IMG/VR virus record: IMGVR_UViG_3300042691_011232
Coordinates: 1 to 33,387 of that record
DNA: 33,387 nt
From: a virus
Direction: 5' to 3' (one strand)
In this document: one piece after another, positions 23,145-30,548 of the stretch
Layout of the letters: each line of letters opens with the position of its first letter
Position numbering within the stretch: the first letter of the stretch is position 1
The notes under the pieces: generated by a model
Database searches by the model: none
The model's input: only the letters and a program-made list of their open reading frames with translations
Told to the model about the DNA's origin: nothing
Position numbers and translations under genes: made by a program

Positions 23145-23513
23145 ATGGAAATTAGAGAATTACAGAGAAGAATCCACAAAAACGCAATCGATAAGGGATT
23201 TTGGGACAAACCACACAATTTTGGAAACGATTTAATGTTGATCGTGTCAGAACTAGGTGAATGTATAGAAGCGCATAGATGCGGAGATTTTTGCGATATG
23301 GAAGCTTACAACGAGTTAATGACAAATGAAACGTATGACTTTGAAACGTGCTTTAAACGTGAAATCAAAGATACGATGGAAGATGAGTTAGCAGATGCTT
23401 TAATTAGAATACTAGACACCGCAGCAGGTTACTCAATAGACTTGCAGAAACACGTAGAACTTAAAATGCTATACAATGAGAAAAGGGAACGTTTGCACGG
23501 GAAGAAATACTAA
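23145..23513 (+). CDS. MazG-like nucleotide pyrophosphohydrolase
   Basis: 122 aa from ATG. The MazG-type motifs are ELGECIEAHRCGDF (metal-binding Glu residues, about 32-45) and EDELADALIRILDTAAGY (about 76-93). Such enzymes hydrolyse NTPs or dNTPs, or lower ppGpp, during infection. It overlaps a small basic ORF at its end. Confidence 0.82.
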   Translation: MEIRELQRRIHKNAIDKGFWDKPHNFGNDLMLIVSELGECIEAHRCGDFCDMEAYNELMTNETYDFETCFKREIKDTMEDELADALIRILDTAAGYSIDLQKHVELKMLYNEKRERLHGKKY

Positions 23514-23625
23514 GTTCTCAAAACGAGAATTAAGGTTAAAAAGGGCAAAGTTAAGAGGTGACAAGTGTCACTTTAGAAATCAAATTAATAAACAATTAAA
23601 TAATAATAACGATGACAATAACTGA
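23476..23625 (+). CDS. Possible 49-aa basic protein
   Basis: Starts inside the MazG-like gene and reads MRKGNVCTGRNTKFSKRELR, followed by a Lys/Arg-rich stretch, CHFRNQIN and an Asn-rich end. It is strongly basic and explains the otherwise empty 98 bases between neighbours. A perfect GTGAC-AAGT-GTCAC palindrome lies inside it. DNA or RNA binding is possible. Supported only by the open frame and fit. Confidence 0.4.
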   Translation: MRKGNVCTGRNTKFSKRELRLKRAKLRGDKCHFRNQINKQLNNNNDDNN

Positions 23626-23791
23626 AAAAATCAAAGCTTTACAAAGCCAATTAACAGGCGATTTAATGAACGATTGCGGAACTCACAACGAAATCTATAA
23701 GTTAAAGATTGAACTTGCAAAAGAGCAAGGAATAACCATAGATCAATACGAGGAGGATAATAGAGATGAATGCGAAGCTTGTGGGAGTTAA
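23612..23791 (+). CDS. Small protein with C-terminal CxxC
   Basis: 59 aa. Helical, starting MTITEKIKALQSQLTGDLMN and ending DECEACGS. The CxxC with an upstream Cys could bind metal. It overlaps both neighbours. Unrecognised. Confidence 0.55.
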   Translation: MTITEKIKALQSQLTGDLMNDCGTHNEIYKLKIELAKEQGITIDQYEEDNRDECEACGS

Positions 23792-23955
23792 TTACTGCTA
23801 ACGTATGGTACTATAAAATCGTTTTAATGTTTTATAGTACGTGTTACCTGCTGGTGCGGATAATTAGCACAAAACTTGAATCGAATAACAAAGACTTTTT
23901 CTTTTCTTTTTTGTGCGGTGGAAAAATTTTAAAAGATGGATATAGAAATAGATAA
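23770..23955 (+). CDS. Small membrane protein
   Basis: 61 aa. A hydrophobic segment (about 12-33, VWYYKIVLMFYSTCYLLVRI) and a second weak one (FFFSFLCGG). Overlaps the upstream gene by 22 bases and the next by 20. Function unknown. Confidence 0.5.
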   Translation: MRSLWELITANVWYYKIVLMFYSTCYLLVRIISTKLESNNKDFFFSFLCGGKILKDGYRNR

Positions 23956-24112
23956 TGAAACACCTGATTTTAAATGTAAACAATGCAAAACAGGTGTATC
24001 AATTTATAATGAAGAATATTGGACAGGTGAATTTGATGTAGATTGTCCGGTATGTAGAACAAAACATAAATTAATGAGAGAACTTATAGAAAAGATTACA
24101 TTATGCGAATAA
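23936..24112 (+). CDS. Small zinc-ribbon protein
   Basis: 58 aa. CKQC and CPVC pairs (about residues 14-17 and 40-43) make a classic zinc ribbon. It overlaps the methyltransferase start by 10 bases. Possibly a DNA-binding or complex-bridging protein; no further match. Confidence 0.65.
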   Translation: MDIEIDNETPDFKCKQCKTGVSIYNEEYWTGEFDVDCPVCRTKHKLMRELIEKITLCE

Positions 24113-24933
24113 ATAAAATATACAACGAAAATTGCCTTGATACAATGGCTAAAATGCCTGATAATTTCATTGACTTAACTGTTACTTCGCCACCTTATGA
24201 TAACTTACGAGAATACAAAGGTTATTCATTTGCATTTGAAGATATTGCTAAGGAACTTTACAGAGTAACAAAACAAGGTGGAGTAGTAGTTTGGGTTGTA
24301 GGTGATGCAACAAAAAACGGAAGTGAAAGCGGAACATCATTTAAGCAAGCGTTATTTTTTAAGGACATAGGATTTAATTTGCAAGACACTATGATATATC
24401 AAAAAAGCGGAGCTGGTGCAGTAGGAAGCAATAAATGTTATATCCAAAACTTTGAGTATATGTTTGTTTTTAGCAAAGGAAGAATAAAAACGACAAACCT
24501 TATTGAAGATAGAAAGAACAAAAAAGTTTGTACAACTATGTCAAATGGAAGCAGAGATAAAAACAATGCAGACAATGAACGAAAATACAGAACAATAACT
24601 ACAAAAGAATACGGAAAAAGGTTTAATATTTGGCAAATAGAACAAAGGAATAACCAAGATGAATTTCATTTATTGCATCCTGCACCATTTCCACAGCAAT
24701 TAGCAAACGACCATATAATTAGCTGGAGTAACGAAAATGATTTGATTTACGACCCATTTATGGGAAGTGGAACAACTGCTAAAATGGCTATATTAAACAA
24801 TAGAAAATACATCGGCAGTGAAATTTCAGAAGATTATTGTAAGATTATGGAAGAACGTGTTAAAAAAGCTTGGGAAGAAAAAAGAAAAGAAAAAGATTTA
24901 CAAGTAAGCACTCTATTCGGAGACGAAATGTAG
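24103..24933 (+). CDS. DNA amino-methyltransferase (N6-adenine or N4-cytosine), beta group
   Basis: 276 aa. Catalytic motif IV TSPPYDNLREY (about 28-38) comes before the SAM-binding motif I DPFMGSGTTAKMA (about 219-231), the beta-class order. The SPPY form occurs in both N4-cytosine and N6-adenine enzymes, so the base cannot be fixed. The C-terminus LQVSTLFGDEM carries a QxxxLF motif like beta-clamp-binding peptides. No cognate nuclease lies beside it, so self-protection is the likely purpose. Confidence 0.85.
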   Translation: MRINKIYNENCLDTMAKMPDNFIDLTVTSPPYDNLREYKGYSFAFEDIAKELYRVTKQGGVVVWVVGDATKNGSESGTSFKQALFFKDIGFNLQDTMIYQKSGAGAVGSNKCYIQNFEYMFVFSKGRIKTTNLIEDRKNKKVCTTMSNGSRDKNNADNERKYRTITTKEYGKRFNIWQIEQRNNQDEFHLLHPAPFPQQLANDHIISWSNENDLIYDPFMGSGTTAKMAILNNRKYIGSEISEDYCKIMEERVKKAWEEKRKEKDLQVSTLFGDEM

Positions 24934-24952
24934 CACTTGCGGGTAACACAAA

Positions 24953-24982
24953 GATAAGAGCCGTTTTTAAATGGCTTTTATC
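24953..24982 (+). terminator. Hairpin after the methyltransferase, possible terminator
   Basis: GATAAGAGCC pairs with GGCTTTTATC (one G-T pair) around a 10-base loop. The Ts lie within the 3' arm rather than after it, so it is an imperfect terminator and may instead protect the mRNA end. Nothing else is seen in the 82-base gap. Confidence 0.5.
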
Positions 24983-25015
24983 AACTGTTAGGAGTAGTTT
25001 AATTAAATTTAAAGA

Positions 25016-25162
25016 ATGAAAATAGTATTAACAATAGAAGAGGACGAGTTCGGAGATTTGAATTCTGAATTAATAGCGGAAGATATACAAATATTAGAAG
25101 CATTAGAAATAATAAGAGAAGCACAAGAGGAGCTATATTTAAGTAGAATAAATTTAAACTAA
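25016..25162 (+). CDS. Small acidic hypothetical protein
   Basis: 48 aa (MKIVLTIEEDEFGDLNSELI and an acidic helix EALEIIREAQEELYL). It fits the space before the SSB-like gene with an AAAGAATG start like its neighbours. Unknown function. Confidence 0.5.
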   Translation: MKIVLTIEEDEFGDLNSELIAEDIQILEALEIIREAQEELYLSRINLN

Positions 25163-25168
25163 AAAACA

Positions 25169-25540
25169 ATGAGTGAAGTAAAAGGAACGATTAAAGAAAT
25201 CAAATCAACACAAGTAGTAAGTGATAAATTCAAAAAAAGAGAATTTGTATTAACCACTGAAGACAAGTATCCACAGGATGTACTATTCCAATTATCACAA
25301 GATAACTGTGATCTGGTAGATATTTTTAAGGCTGGTGATAAAGTAACACTTGCTTATAATCTAAGAGGTCGAGAATGGGTAAATCCACAAGGAGAAACAA
25401 AATATTTCAATACACTTGAAGTATGGAAAATGAACTACCAAGATGAAACTATTAAACCTAGTAAAGCAACAGGAATAGTTAAAAACTTTCAAGAGGACAT
25501 GATTAACACAATGACTCAAGAAGCAGATTTGCCATTTTAA
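25169..25540 (+). CDS. SSB-like single-stranded DNA-binding protein (DUF3127-type OB fold)
   Basis: 123 aa. The OB-fold pattern of the DUF3127 group is clear: KGTIKEIKSTQVVSDKFKKR, then QDVLFQLSQDNCDLVD, then GRE and ETKYFNTLEVWK. The C-terminal QEADLPF is an SSB-type acidic tip that recruits replication and repair partners. It is probably the phage SSB serving replication and ERF recombination. Confidence 0.8.
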   Translation: MSEVKGTIKEIKSTQVVSDKFKKREFVLTTEDKYPQDVLFQLSQDNCDLVDIFKAGDKVTLAYNLRGREWVNPQGETKYFNTLEVWKMNYQDETIKPSKATGIVKNFQEDMINTMTQEADLPF

Positions 25541-25558
25541 AATAAATTACTATATTTG
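25529..25558 (+). promoter_or_regulatory. Bacteroidetes-type promoter before the late-entry genes
   Basis: TTG and TATATTTG are 19 bases apart; the TTG lies within the last codons of the SSB-like gene. No operator half-sites are present. A short hairpin-terminated leader follows, as at the other two leader-class promoters. It is the nearest good promoter upstream of the terminase genes. Confidence 0.75.
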
Positions 25559-25562
25559 TAAA

Positions 25563-25609
25563 GCGCACAAGGGAGTAGTCGGTCAAACGTGATGTTGCTC
25601 CCTTTCTAA
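25563..25609 (+). ncRNA. Short leader RNA ending in a terminator-like hairpin
   Basis: Within the predicted transcript, AAGGGAGTAGT (25569-25579) pairs with GTTGCTCCCTT (25594-25604), with three G-T pairs, around a 14-base loop, and TTTCT follows. It is a terminator or attenuator 11 bases before the next start codon. The stem core is the same as in the hairpins at 5458 and 6041. Unlike the leader at 16530, no long loop-to-5' complementarity is found. Confidence 0.55.
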
Positions 25610-25619
25610 TTTAAACTAT

Positions 25620-25850
25620 ATGACAAACATTATAATAAGTCTTTTTGTTGCATTCATAGTTCACCAAGAACTAAACTTCGGTTACTATGTAAGAAAATGG
25701 ACAGGGACTAGAATTTCAAAACCAATTAAAATATTAGATTGTTTTCCATGTTTTAGTTTTTGGACAGCAGTAATAATAAGTTTATTCACTCAAGACTATT
25801 TAGCTCCGCTAGCAGTCTTTTTAATAATAAAGTTTTATGATAATAAGTAA
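25620..25850 (+). CDS. Small integral membrane protein
   Basis: 76 aa with two to three hydrophobic segments (IIISLFVAFIVH; CFSFWTAVIISLF; LAPLAVFLIIKF) and a CFPCFSFW motif. It follows the hairpin leader and overlaps the next gene by 14 bases. A holin-like or envelope-modifying role is possible; there is no proof. Confidence 0.6.
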   Translation: MTNIIISLFVAFIVHQELNFGYYVRKWTGTRISKPIKILDCFPCFSFWTAVIISLFTQDYLAPLAVFLIIKFYDNK

Positions 25851-26109
25851 GAACGCCTACGAGTCTTTTTTAAAGGTTAAAGAACTAATCAAAAGACCAC
25901 AAATCAAATACTCTAATGAAGAGTTTTTATTACTTTCAGAAGTATACGCAGAGATAACTAAAAAGCCTTTAACAAAAGGTTGTGCTGGTTGTCTTGAAAC
26001 AGGTTTGAAGATCCTAAATAACTGGATGAATCTTTTTGAAGATGCAACTAGACTAGCGTATGAGACAAAAGAAGTAGTTAAGAAAGTAAGAAAGAAGAAA
26101 GCACAATGA
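25837..26109 (+). CDS. Hypothetical protein
   Basis: 90 aa, helical and basic at the end. LTKGCAGCLETGLKILNNWM contains a CAGC pair; similar small proteins with this CxxC occur near packaging genes of Bacteroidetes phages. It overlaps the next gene by 4 bases. Unknown function. Confidence 0.6.
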   Translation: MIISKNAYESFLKVKELIKRPQIKYSNEEFLLLSEVYAEITKKPLTKGCAGCLETGLKILNNWMNLFEDATRLAYETKEVVKKVRKKKAQ

Positions 26110-26450
26110 AAACTTTAATTGCTAAAAGACTAGATTTCGCTAAGTCATATACTGATTACCCACAAGCAGCAACTGAGAATGCTAAAATAGCACTAAGGTA
26201 TGCAGAAGAAAATGGTTGGGGAAGTTGTGGAACTCCAGTAGGTAAACAAAGAGCAAATCAATTAGCAAAAAGAGAACCAATAAGCGAAGATACAATATCA
26301 CGAATGGCTTCATTTGAAAGACACCGACAAAACTCAAACAAAGAATTAGGAGATGGATGCGGTCGTTTAATGTGGCTAGCATGGGGTGGAGATGAAGGAA
26401 TCGAATGGGCTACAAGAAAATTAAAACAGATTAGAGATGGGAAAGCATAA
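26106..26450 (+). CDS. Conserved phage protein upstream of terminase
   Basis: 114 aa. The pattern DYPQAATENAKIAL, GTPVGKQRANQLAKREPIS, then MASFERHRQNS and LMWLAWGGDEGIEWATRKL is familiar from phages, sometimes found joined to prohead protease or head genes. Its biochemical role is unknown. It overlaps the terminase small subunit by 14 bases, so a packaging or head role is plausible. Confidence 0.65.
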   Translation: MKTLIAKRLDFAKSYTDYPQAATENAKIALRYAEENGWGSCGTPVGKQRANQLAKREPISEDTISRMASFERHRQNSNKELGDGCGRLMWLAWGGDEGIEWATRKLKQIRDGKA

Positions 26451-26850
26451 GTACATAGAGACTCCCGAAAAACTTTGGGAACTATTTGAAGAATATGTTT
26501 TACATGAGAAAAAAAACCCTATGTATAAAACAGAATATGTAGGTAAAGATGGAAGGACTGAATTAACACCTTTAGAGACTCCGATAACGTTTGAAGGCTT
26601 TGAATGTTATTTGATGGATAAAGGAATAATAGGAGATTTAGGACACTATTCACAAAATTTAGATGGTAGATATAAAGAATATGTACCCATCATTACACGT
26701 ATAAGAAAAAATTGCTTTGTGCATAACTTTAGAGGGGCTTCTGTTGGTTTGTTTAATGCTAATATCATAGCTAAGAAATTAGGACTATCTGAGAAAGTAG
26801 AAACACAGCAAACGATTATACAAAGGTTTGATTTCGATGTCAACGATTAA
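26437..26850 (+). CDS. terS: Terminase small subunit
   Basis: 137 aa. Pattern of the small-terminase family common in Bacteroidetes phages: YIETPEKLWELFEEYVLH, then TFEGFECYLMDKGI, and C-terminal NANIIAKKLGLSEKVETQQ. It recognises the packaging site and assembles with the large subunit, encoded next with a 14-base overlap. Confidence 0.82.
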   Translation: MGKHKYIETPEKLWELFEEYVLHEKKNPMYKTEYVGKDGRTELTPLETPITFEGFECYLMDKGIIGDLGHYSQNLDGRYKEYVPIITRIRKNCFVHNFRGASVGLFNANIIAKKLGLSEKVETQQTIIQRFDFDVND

Positions 26851-28033
26851 GGGGTATAAACCACACGAAAAACAAAAAGAAATACATAACTCTATAATCA
26901 ATGAGAGTTATAAATATTATATTCTAAACATAGGTAGGCAGTTTGGTAAAACAATGCTAGGTATAAACCAAATGTTATACTGGGCCATCAATCACAAGGG
27001 TTGTAATATTGCATGGGTTACTCCTATCTATAAACAATCAAAGAAAGTATTTGATGAAATGGAGAAGGTCACGAAAACGAGTGGCCTATTCGAGTATAAT
27101 AGATCTGACTTAACGATAACAGGTTTTAATTCTCAGATTCAATTCTTCTCCGGTGAACGACCTGATAACATTCGAGGTAATACGTTCGACTATCTTATAG
27201 TAGATGAGATGGCTTTTACACGTCCAGAATTATGGAGTGAGGTATTAAGTGCAACGGTCCTAGTTAAAGGTAAGAAGGTAATCTTTATTAGTACACCAAA
27301 AGGTAAGAACCATTTTTACCAATTAAGTTTACAACCTAACTACGATAATCGTTATAAGTACTTCCATTATTCTAGTTACGACAACCCTATGATTGATGCG
27401 GAGGACTTAGAAGAAAGGAAAAGGAGTTTACCTAAACACATCTTTGAACAGGAATATTTAGCGAAGTTTATTGATAATGCTAGTGGACTATTTAAGAATG
27501 TCGATAGTTGCGTAATTAAGACCGCTGAACGTACGCAAAAACTATTCGGAGGGTTAGATATAGGTAGAGCAGATGACTACACTGTGTTAACTATTTTAAA
27601 CAAAAACTATCAAATGATATATGTTCAAAGGTGGAGACAACAAGAATGGTCCAAGATTATAGACGAGGTTGCAACTAAGATCCGTGAGTACAATGCTGAG
27701 ATATTTGTCGAAGTGAATAATCAAGGAGACGTGTTCTTTGAAATGTTACAGAATAAAGTATACAACAATATACAGCCTTATGTAACCACTACAGCAACTA
27801 AACCGATAATGATTGAAGATTTAGCGGTACACTTTGAGAATAAAGATATCGGAATACTAAACGAGAATTGGCTAGTAGATGAATTGAACGCATTTACTTA
27901 TATTTACAACGAGAAAACTAGGAGAGTACAATATGGCGCACCACAAGGAGTACATGATGATGGTGTGATGTCGTTAGCACTTGCGGTACAATCAATAAAA
28001 AAGAATCAATATGGCTATTTTGAAGTATATTAA
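26837..28033 (+). CDS. terL: Terminase large subunit
   Basis: 398 aa from ATG; a TTG lies 9 bases earlier. ATPase motifs: Walker A-like NIGRQFGKT (Lys38), Walker B YLIVDE (Asp123, Glu124), and coupling motif STPKG (about 152-156). Nuclease residues: GLDIGRADDYTV (Asp241), EVNNQGD, and HDDGVMSLALAVQ near the C-terminus. It is the packaging motor and cutter. Overlaps the next gene by 23 bases. Confidence 0.95.
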   Translation: MSTIKGYKPHEKQKEIHNSIINESYKYYILNIGRQFGKTMLGINQMLYWAINHKGCNIAWVTPIYKQSKKVFDEMEKVTKTSGLFEYNRSDLTITGFNSQIQFFSGERPDNIRGNTFDYLIVDEMAFTRPELWSEVLSATVLVKGKKVIFISTPKGKNHFYQLSLQPNYDNRYKYFHYSSYDNPMIDAEDLEERKRSLPKHIFEQEYLAKFIDNASGLFKNVDSCVIKTAERTQKLFGGLDIGRADDYTVLTILNKNYQMIYVQRWRQQEWSKIIDEVATKIREYNAEIFVEVNNQGDVFFEMLQNKVYNNIQPYVTTTATKPIMIEDLAVHFENKDIGILNENWLVDELNAFTYIYNEKTRRVQYGAPQGVHDDGVMSLALAVQSIKKNQYGYFEVY

Positions 28034-28616
28034 TATTAAAGCACCGAAAACATTAAACGATTTACGCATAAGACATTTGAAGTCGTTAACAGATGAAAGG
28101 TTTCAAAACGACATGAGTCTAGATACGATCATTGATTTTATACACGCCATAACAGATTCTGATAAGGAAGATTTAAGAAAGGTTAATAAGAATGATTTAT
28201 TAAGCATACACAGACATTGTGTGAGACTTTTTAAGTATTTTAATATCACAGAACCTAAACAAGAAATAACTATCTTAAAACAAACATATGTGCTTGTAGA
28301 TCCTTCTAAGGTTGGGATAGGTTGGCACATTGATATAAGTAACTCAGACCTACAAAATGATCCTAGTAGATTAGCTTCATTAATGTACATTGAGAAAGGT
28401 ACGGTTTATGGTGAACTTGACGAAAATCTAAACATGAAGTATAGCAATCAAGAACGGGCGAAACTCTTTGAAGAACACTTGCCACTACCTGACTATCTTA
28501 ACTTAGTCAGTTTTTTTTTGCGACAATCAATCGTATTAATGAGCAGTTATACGGAAAACAAAAAGACGAGGATAAGCCTACTAAGGGCAACGATAGGTTT
28601 GTTTGGGAAAAACTAA
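28011..28616 (+). CDS. Tail-assembly-chaperone-like protein, short (zero-frame) product
   Basis: 201 aa if read without shifting. Helical and charged N-terminus (LNDLRIRHLKSLTDERFQND), a central section with VDPSKVGIGWHIDISNSDLQ, and an abrupt Ser/Phe/Leu-rich, basic end after nine consecutive Ts. The last 33 residues look unlike a folded domain and probably represent normal termination upstream of a -1 frameshift. Its position just before the neck and tail genes supports a tail-assembly role, in the manner of lambda G, though no strong sequence match is seen. Confidence 0.7.
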   Translation: MAILKYINIKAPKTLNDLRIRHLKSLTDERFQNDMSLDTIIDFIHAITDSDKEDLRKVNKNDLLSIHRHCVRLFKYFNITEPKQEITILKQTYVLVDPSKVGIGWHIDISNSDLQNDPSRLASLMYIEKGTVYGELDENLNMKYSNQERAKLFEEHLPLPDYLNLVSFFLRQSIVLMSSYTENKKTRISLLRATIGLFGKN

Positions 28617-28756
28617 TTCACTATCTAAGTAAAGAATATAATCAAACTTGGGAGCAAATCGTTAAATGGAATATATTTACCTTTAATCATAGGTTAAAAT
28701 TTATTAACTTTACCAAACAAGAAGAAATTAAAACGATTCAACGTGACAGAAGGTGA
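28011..28756 (+). CDS. Predicted -1 frameshift product (G-T-like fusion), 248 aa
   Basis: Reading through the slip T-TTT-TTG and moving back one base gives 169 residues of the short protein plus 79 new ones (FATINRINEQLYGKQKDEDK, then FVWEKLIHYLSKEYNQTWEQ, then IVKWNIFTFNHRLKFINF) ending at TGA. The extension fills the otherwise unexplained 126-base gap before the next gene and overlaps its GTG start by 14 bases. The YNQTWEQIVKW stretch resembles helical T-domain ends of tail chaperones. An assembly error in the T run is the alternative. Confidence 0.7.
28511..28519 (+). promoter_or_regulatory. Slippery T9 site for programmed -1 frameshifting
   Basis: Nine Ts, read TTT TTT TTG in the zero frame, fit the X-XXY-YYZ rule for simultaneous -1 slippage. 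No strong downstream stem or upstream Shine-Dalgarno-like stimulator was identified by eye. Confidence 0.68.
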
Positions 28757-29294
28757 AATAGCAGCAAGTTTAGATTTTGGTAGATCAAAGGATATATTAG
28801 AGAATAAGTCTAAAAATCCTATGACTGATTTATTATTGAAGATCACAAATGAACTTATTGAAGATTGGCGAAAGGAGTTAATTAAAAACGACTCTTATGC
28901 TACTGGTGGTTTAGCTGCATCTTTGAGACCTGTTAACATGAAACCTGAGTCTATAGAAACGGAAGCCGAAAACCATTGGAAGTATATTAACTATGGTGTA
29001 AATGGTACTATGGTTAATAGAGGTGCGCCAACACATGGAAGAGCGCCAAAAGGTAACCTATCATTTTATGAAGCCATAAAGAAGTGGATGTATGACAAAG
29101 GTATTAACCCGCCACAAGGGTATACAGTAGAACAGTACGCTGCAATGGTTAAGACCAGCATACGAAAAAAAGGTATTGAAGGGAATCACTTCTTCGATAA
29201 GGTACTAAACGAAAAAAGAGTTGACGAGATCAGAGAAAGGATTTCCAACCTAGCAGGAGCAGCAATAAAAACGATGATAATAAAACCAAAATAA
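28743..29294 (+). CDS. Neck / tail completion protein (HK97 gp10-like)
   Basis: 183 aa from GTG. The HWKYINYGVNGTMVNRGAPT stretch and the basic ends recall HK97 gp10-like and virion morphogenesis proteins, which join the head to the tail. The start overlaps the frameshift product by 14 bases. It is followed directly by the large tail genes. Confidence 0.6.
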   Translation: MTEGEIAASLDFGRSKDILENKSKNPMTDLLLKITNELIEDWRKELIKNDSYATGGLAASLRPVNMKPESIETEAENHWKYINYGVNGTMVNRGAPTHGRAPKGNLSFYEAIKKWMYDKGINPPQGYTVEQYAAMVKTSIRKKGIEGNHFFDKVLNEKRVDEIRERISNLAGAAIKTMIIKPK

Positions 29295-30548
29295 ATGGCA
29301 GTAACTATAACACAAGAACCTGATAAGTTTACACCTTCGGACAATCCAATAGTGTATGCTTTCAAACAACCATTGACAGTAAGTGGAAACCAAAAGTATA
29401 ACGTATCTTTTGTGGTGAAGGTATTCATTGGAGTAGCTGAGATAGGTACTTTCGAAATATTCCCTGAGTTAATCACAAGTGATTTTTTTGGTAAGATAGA
29501 TTTGAGTGATAAGATACGAGGGTATATAACTAATCATTCAGTGAGTAATTCAACAACATCACCGACATTCCTATACGACACGCAGAACTACGTAGAGACT
29601 CATATAGAGATACAAGAGAAATACTCGACCGATCCTAACGTAGATCCAACAACACAAGTCGCAGTGACCACTAGTAGTAATACTATAGCTTTTAAGGGAT
29701 CTTTGAGTAGATCAGAGTTTGCGGTATGGGATCATTCAGAGTATAAAAAAGGTGGTTTATCAAGACAATTCTTAACCGACAGAAGCTTTACAAGTGCATA
29801 TGGTGTTACTTCATATACAGCTACTGAGAAGAAAGGAGATACAACTATACTTTCATATTTTGACAATAGTGATTTAGATACACCAGCTGATTATTATGTA
29901 AAATTTATTTACCAAATACCAAGTGGTAATGTTACACAAACAACAACCTTTATATCTTCTTATCAAGGATCTGTTTCTGCGATTCGTTTTAATCTACAAG
30001 AGCAACTAGATTTAGGTAATATAACACAATCTACTTATGATGATTGTACAGGTGTAATCATAGCTTTACAAGACTTATCTAACGTTGGAAGAATGGGACT
30101 ATATACTATTTATTTCTCAGATGCTTGTTTCGATAAGGGTGCTAGTTTAATTTGGTTAAACAAGTTTGGAAGTTACGATAATTATAGATTCACGTACAAC
30201 TCACGTATCTCAGCTAAAATTGAAAGCAAATCATTTTCTAAACGTCAAGGTGAATGGAATAGTATAAATAATACATATTATACAAGCAACAACACGTTTG
30301 GTAGGATAAACTATTTAAAGACTATCACAAAACAGTTAGAGCTATCCTCTGATTGGTTAACTGAGGATCAACAAGCTTATGTAGTGAACGTTTACGAAAG
30401 TCCTCTAGTGTACATTAATGAAGGCACAGAAGTCGAAAACGTAGTTATTACTAATTCAGCATACCAGCTAAAACAAAGCGAACATGACGAGCTATTTAAT
30501 GAAATAGTTAACATTGAATTCACGGATAAAAAATCAATCACACTATGA
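29295..30548 (+). CDS. Distal tail protein
   Basis: 417 aa, beta-rich. The pattern (ITQEPDKFTPSDNPIVYAFK at the start, SLIWLNKFGSYDNYRF in the second half) is common to tail proteins that precede the hub in Bacteroidetes siphoviruses. It overlaps the next tail gene by 4 bases. Probably part of the baseplate-like tip. Confidence 0.7.
   Translation: MAVTITQEPDKFTPSDNPIVYAFKQPLTVSGNQKYNVSFVVKVFIGVAEIGTFEIFPELITSDFFGKIDLSDKIRGYITNHSVSNSTTSPTFLYDTQNYVETHIEIQEKYSTDPNVDPTTQVAVTTSSNTIAFKGSLSRSEFAVWDHSEYKKGGLSRQFLTDRSFTSAYGVTSYTATEKKGDTTILSYFDNSDLDTPADYYVKFIYQIPSGNVTQTTTFISSYQGSVSAIRFNLQEQLDLGNITQSTYDDCTGVIIALQDLSNVGRMGLYTIYFSDACFDKGASLIWLNKFGSYDNYRFTYNSRISAKIESKSFSKRQGEWNSINNTYYTSNNTFGRINYLKTITKQLELSSDWLTEDQQAYVVNVYESPLVYINEGTEVENVVITNSAYQLKQSEHDELFNEIVNIEFTDKKSITL

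Noticed and set aside
19264-24933. Restriction-modification systems
   Set aside because: Two methyltransferases are present but no restriction endonuclease or specificity subunit lies next to either one. They fit orphan phage self-modification enzymes.
25563-25609. Loop-to-5' pairing like that at 16530 in the leader before 25620
   Set aside because: Only three consecutive bases (CAC with GTG) are complementary, which is expected by chance.
13436-26109. Lysogeny module (integrase, excisionase, CI-like repressor, attachment site)
   Set aside because: No tyrosine or serine recombinase motif, tRNA fragment or repressor with peptidase domain was found. The operators alone do not show a temperate life cycle.
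28103-28390. Minus-strand open frames, such as this one and others under the tape measure, portal and tail genes
   Set aside because: They lie wholly inside well-supported + strand genes, have no promoter or credible start context, and no recognisable protein pattern.
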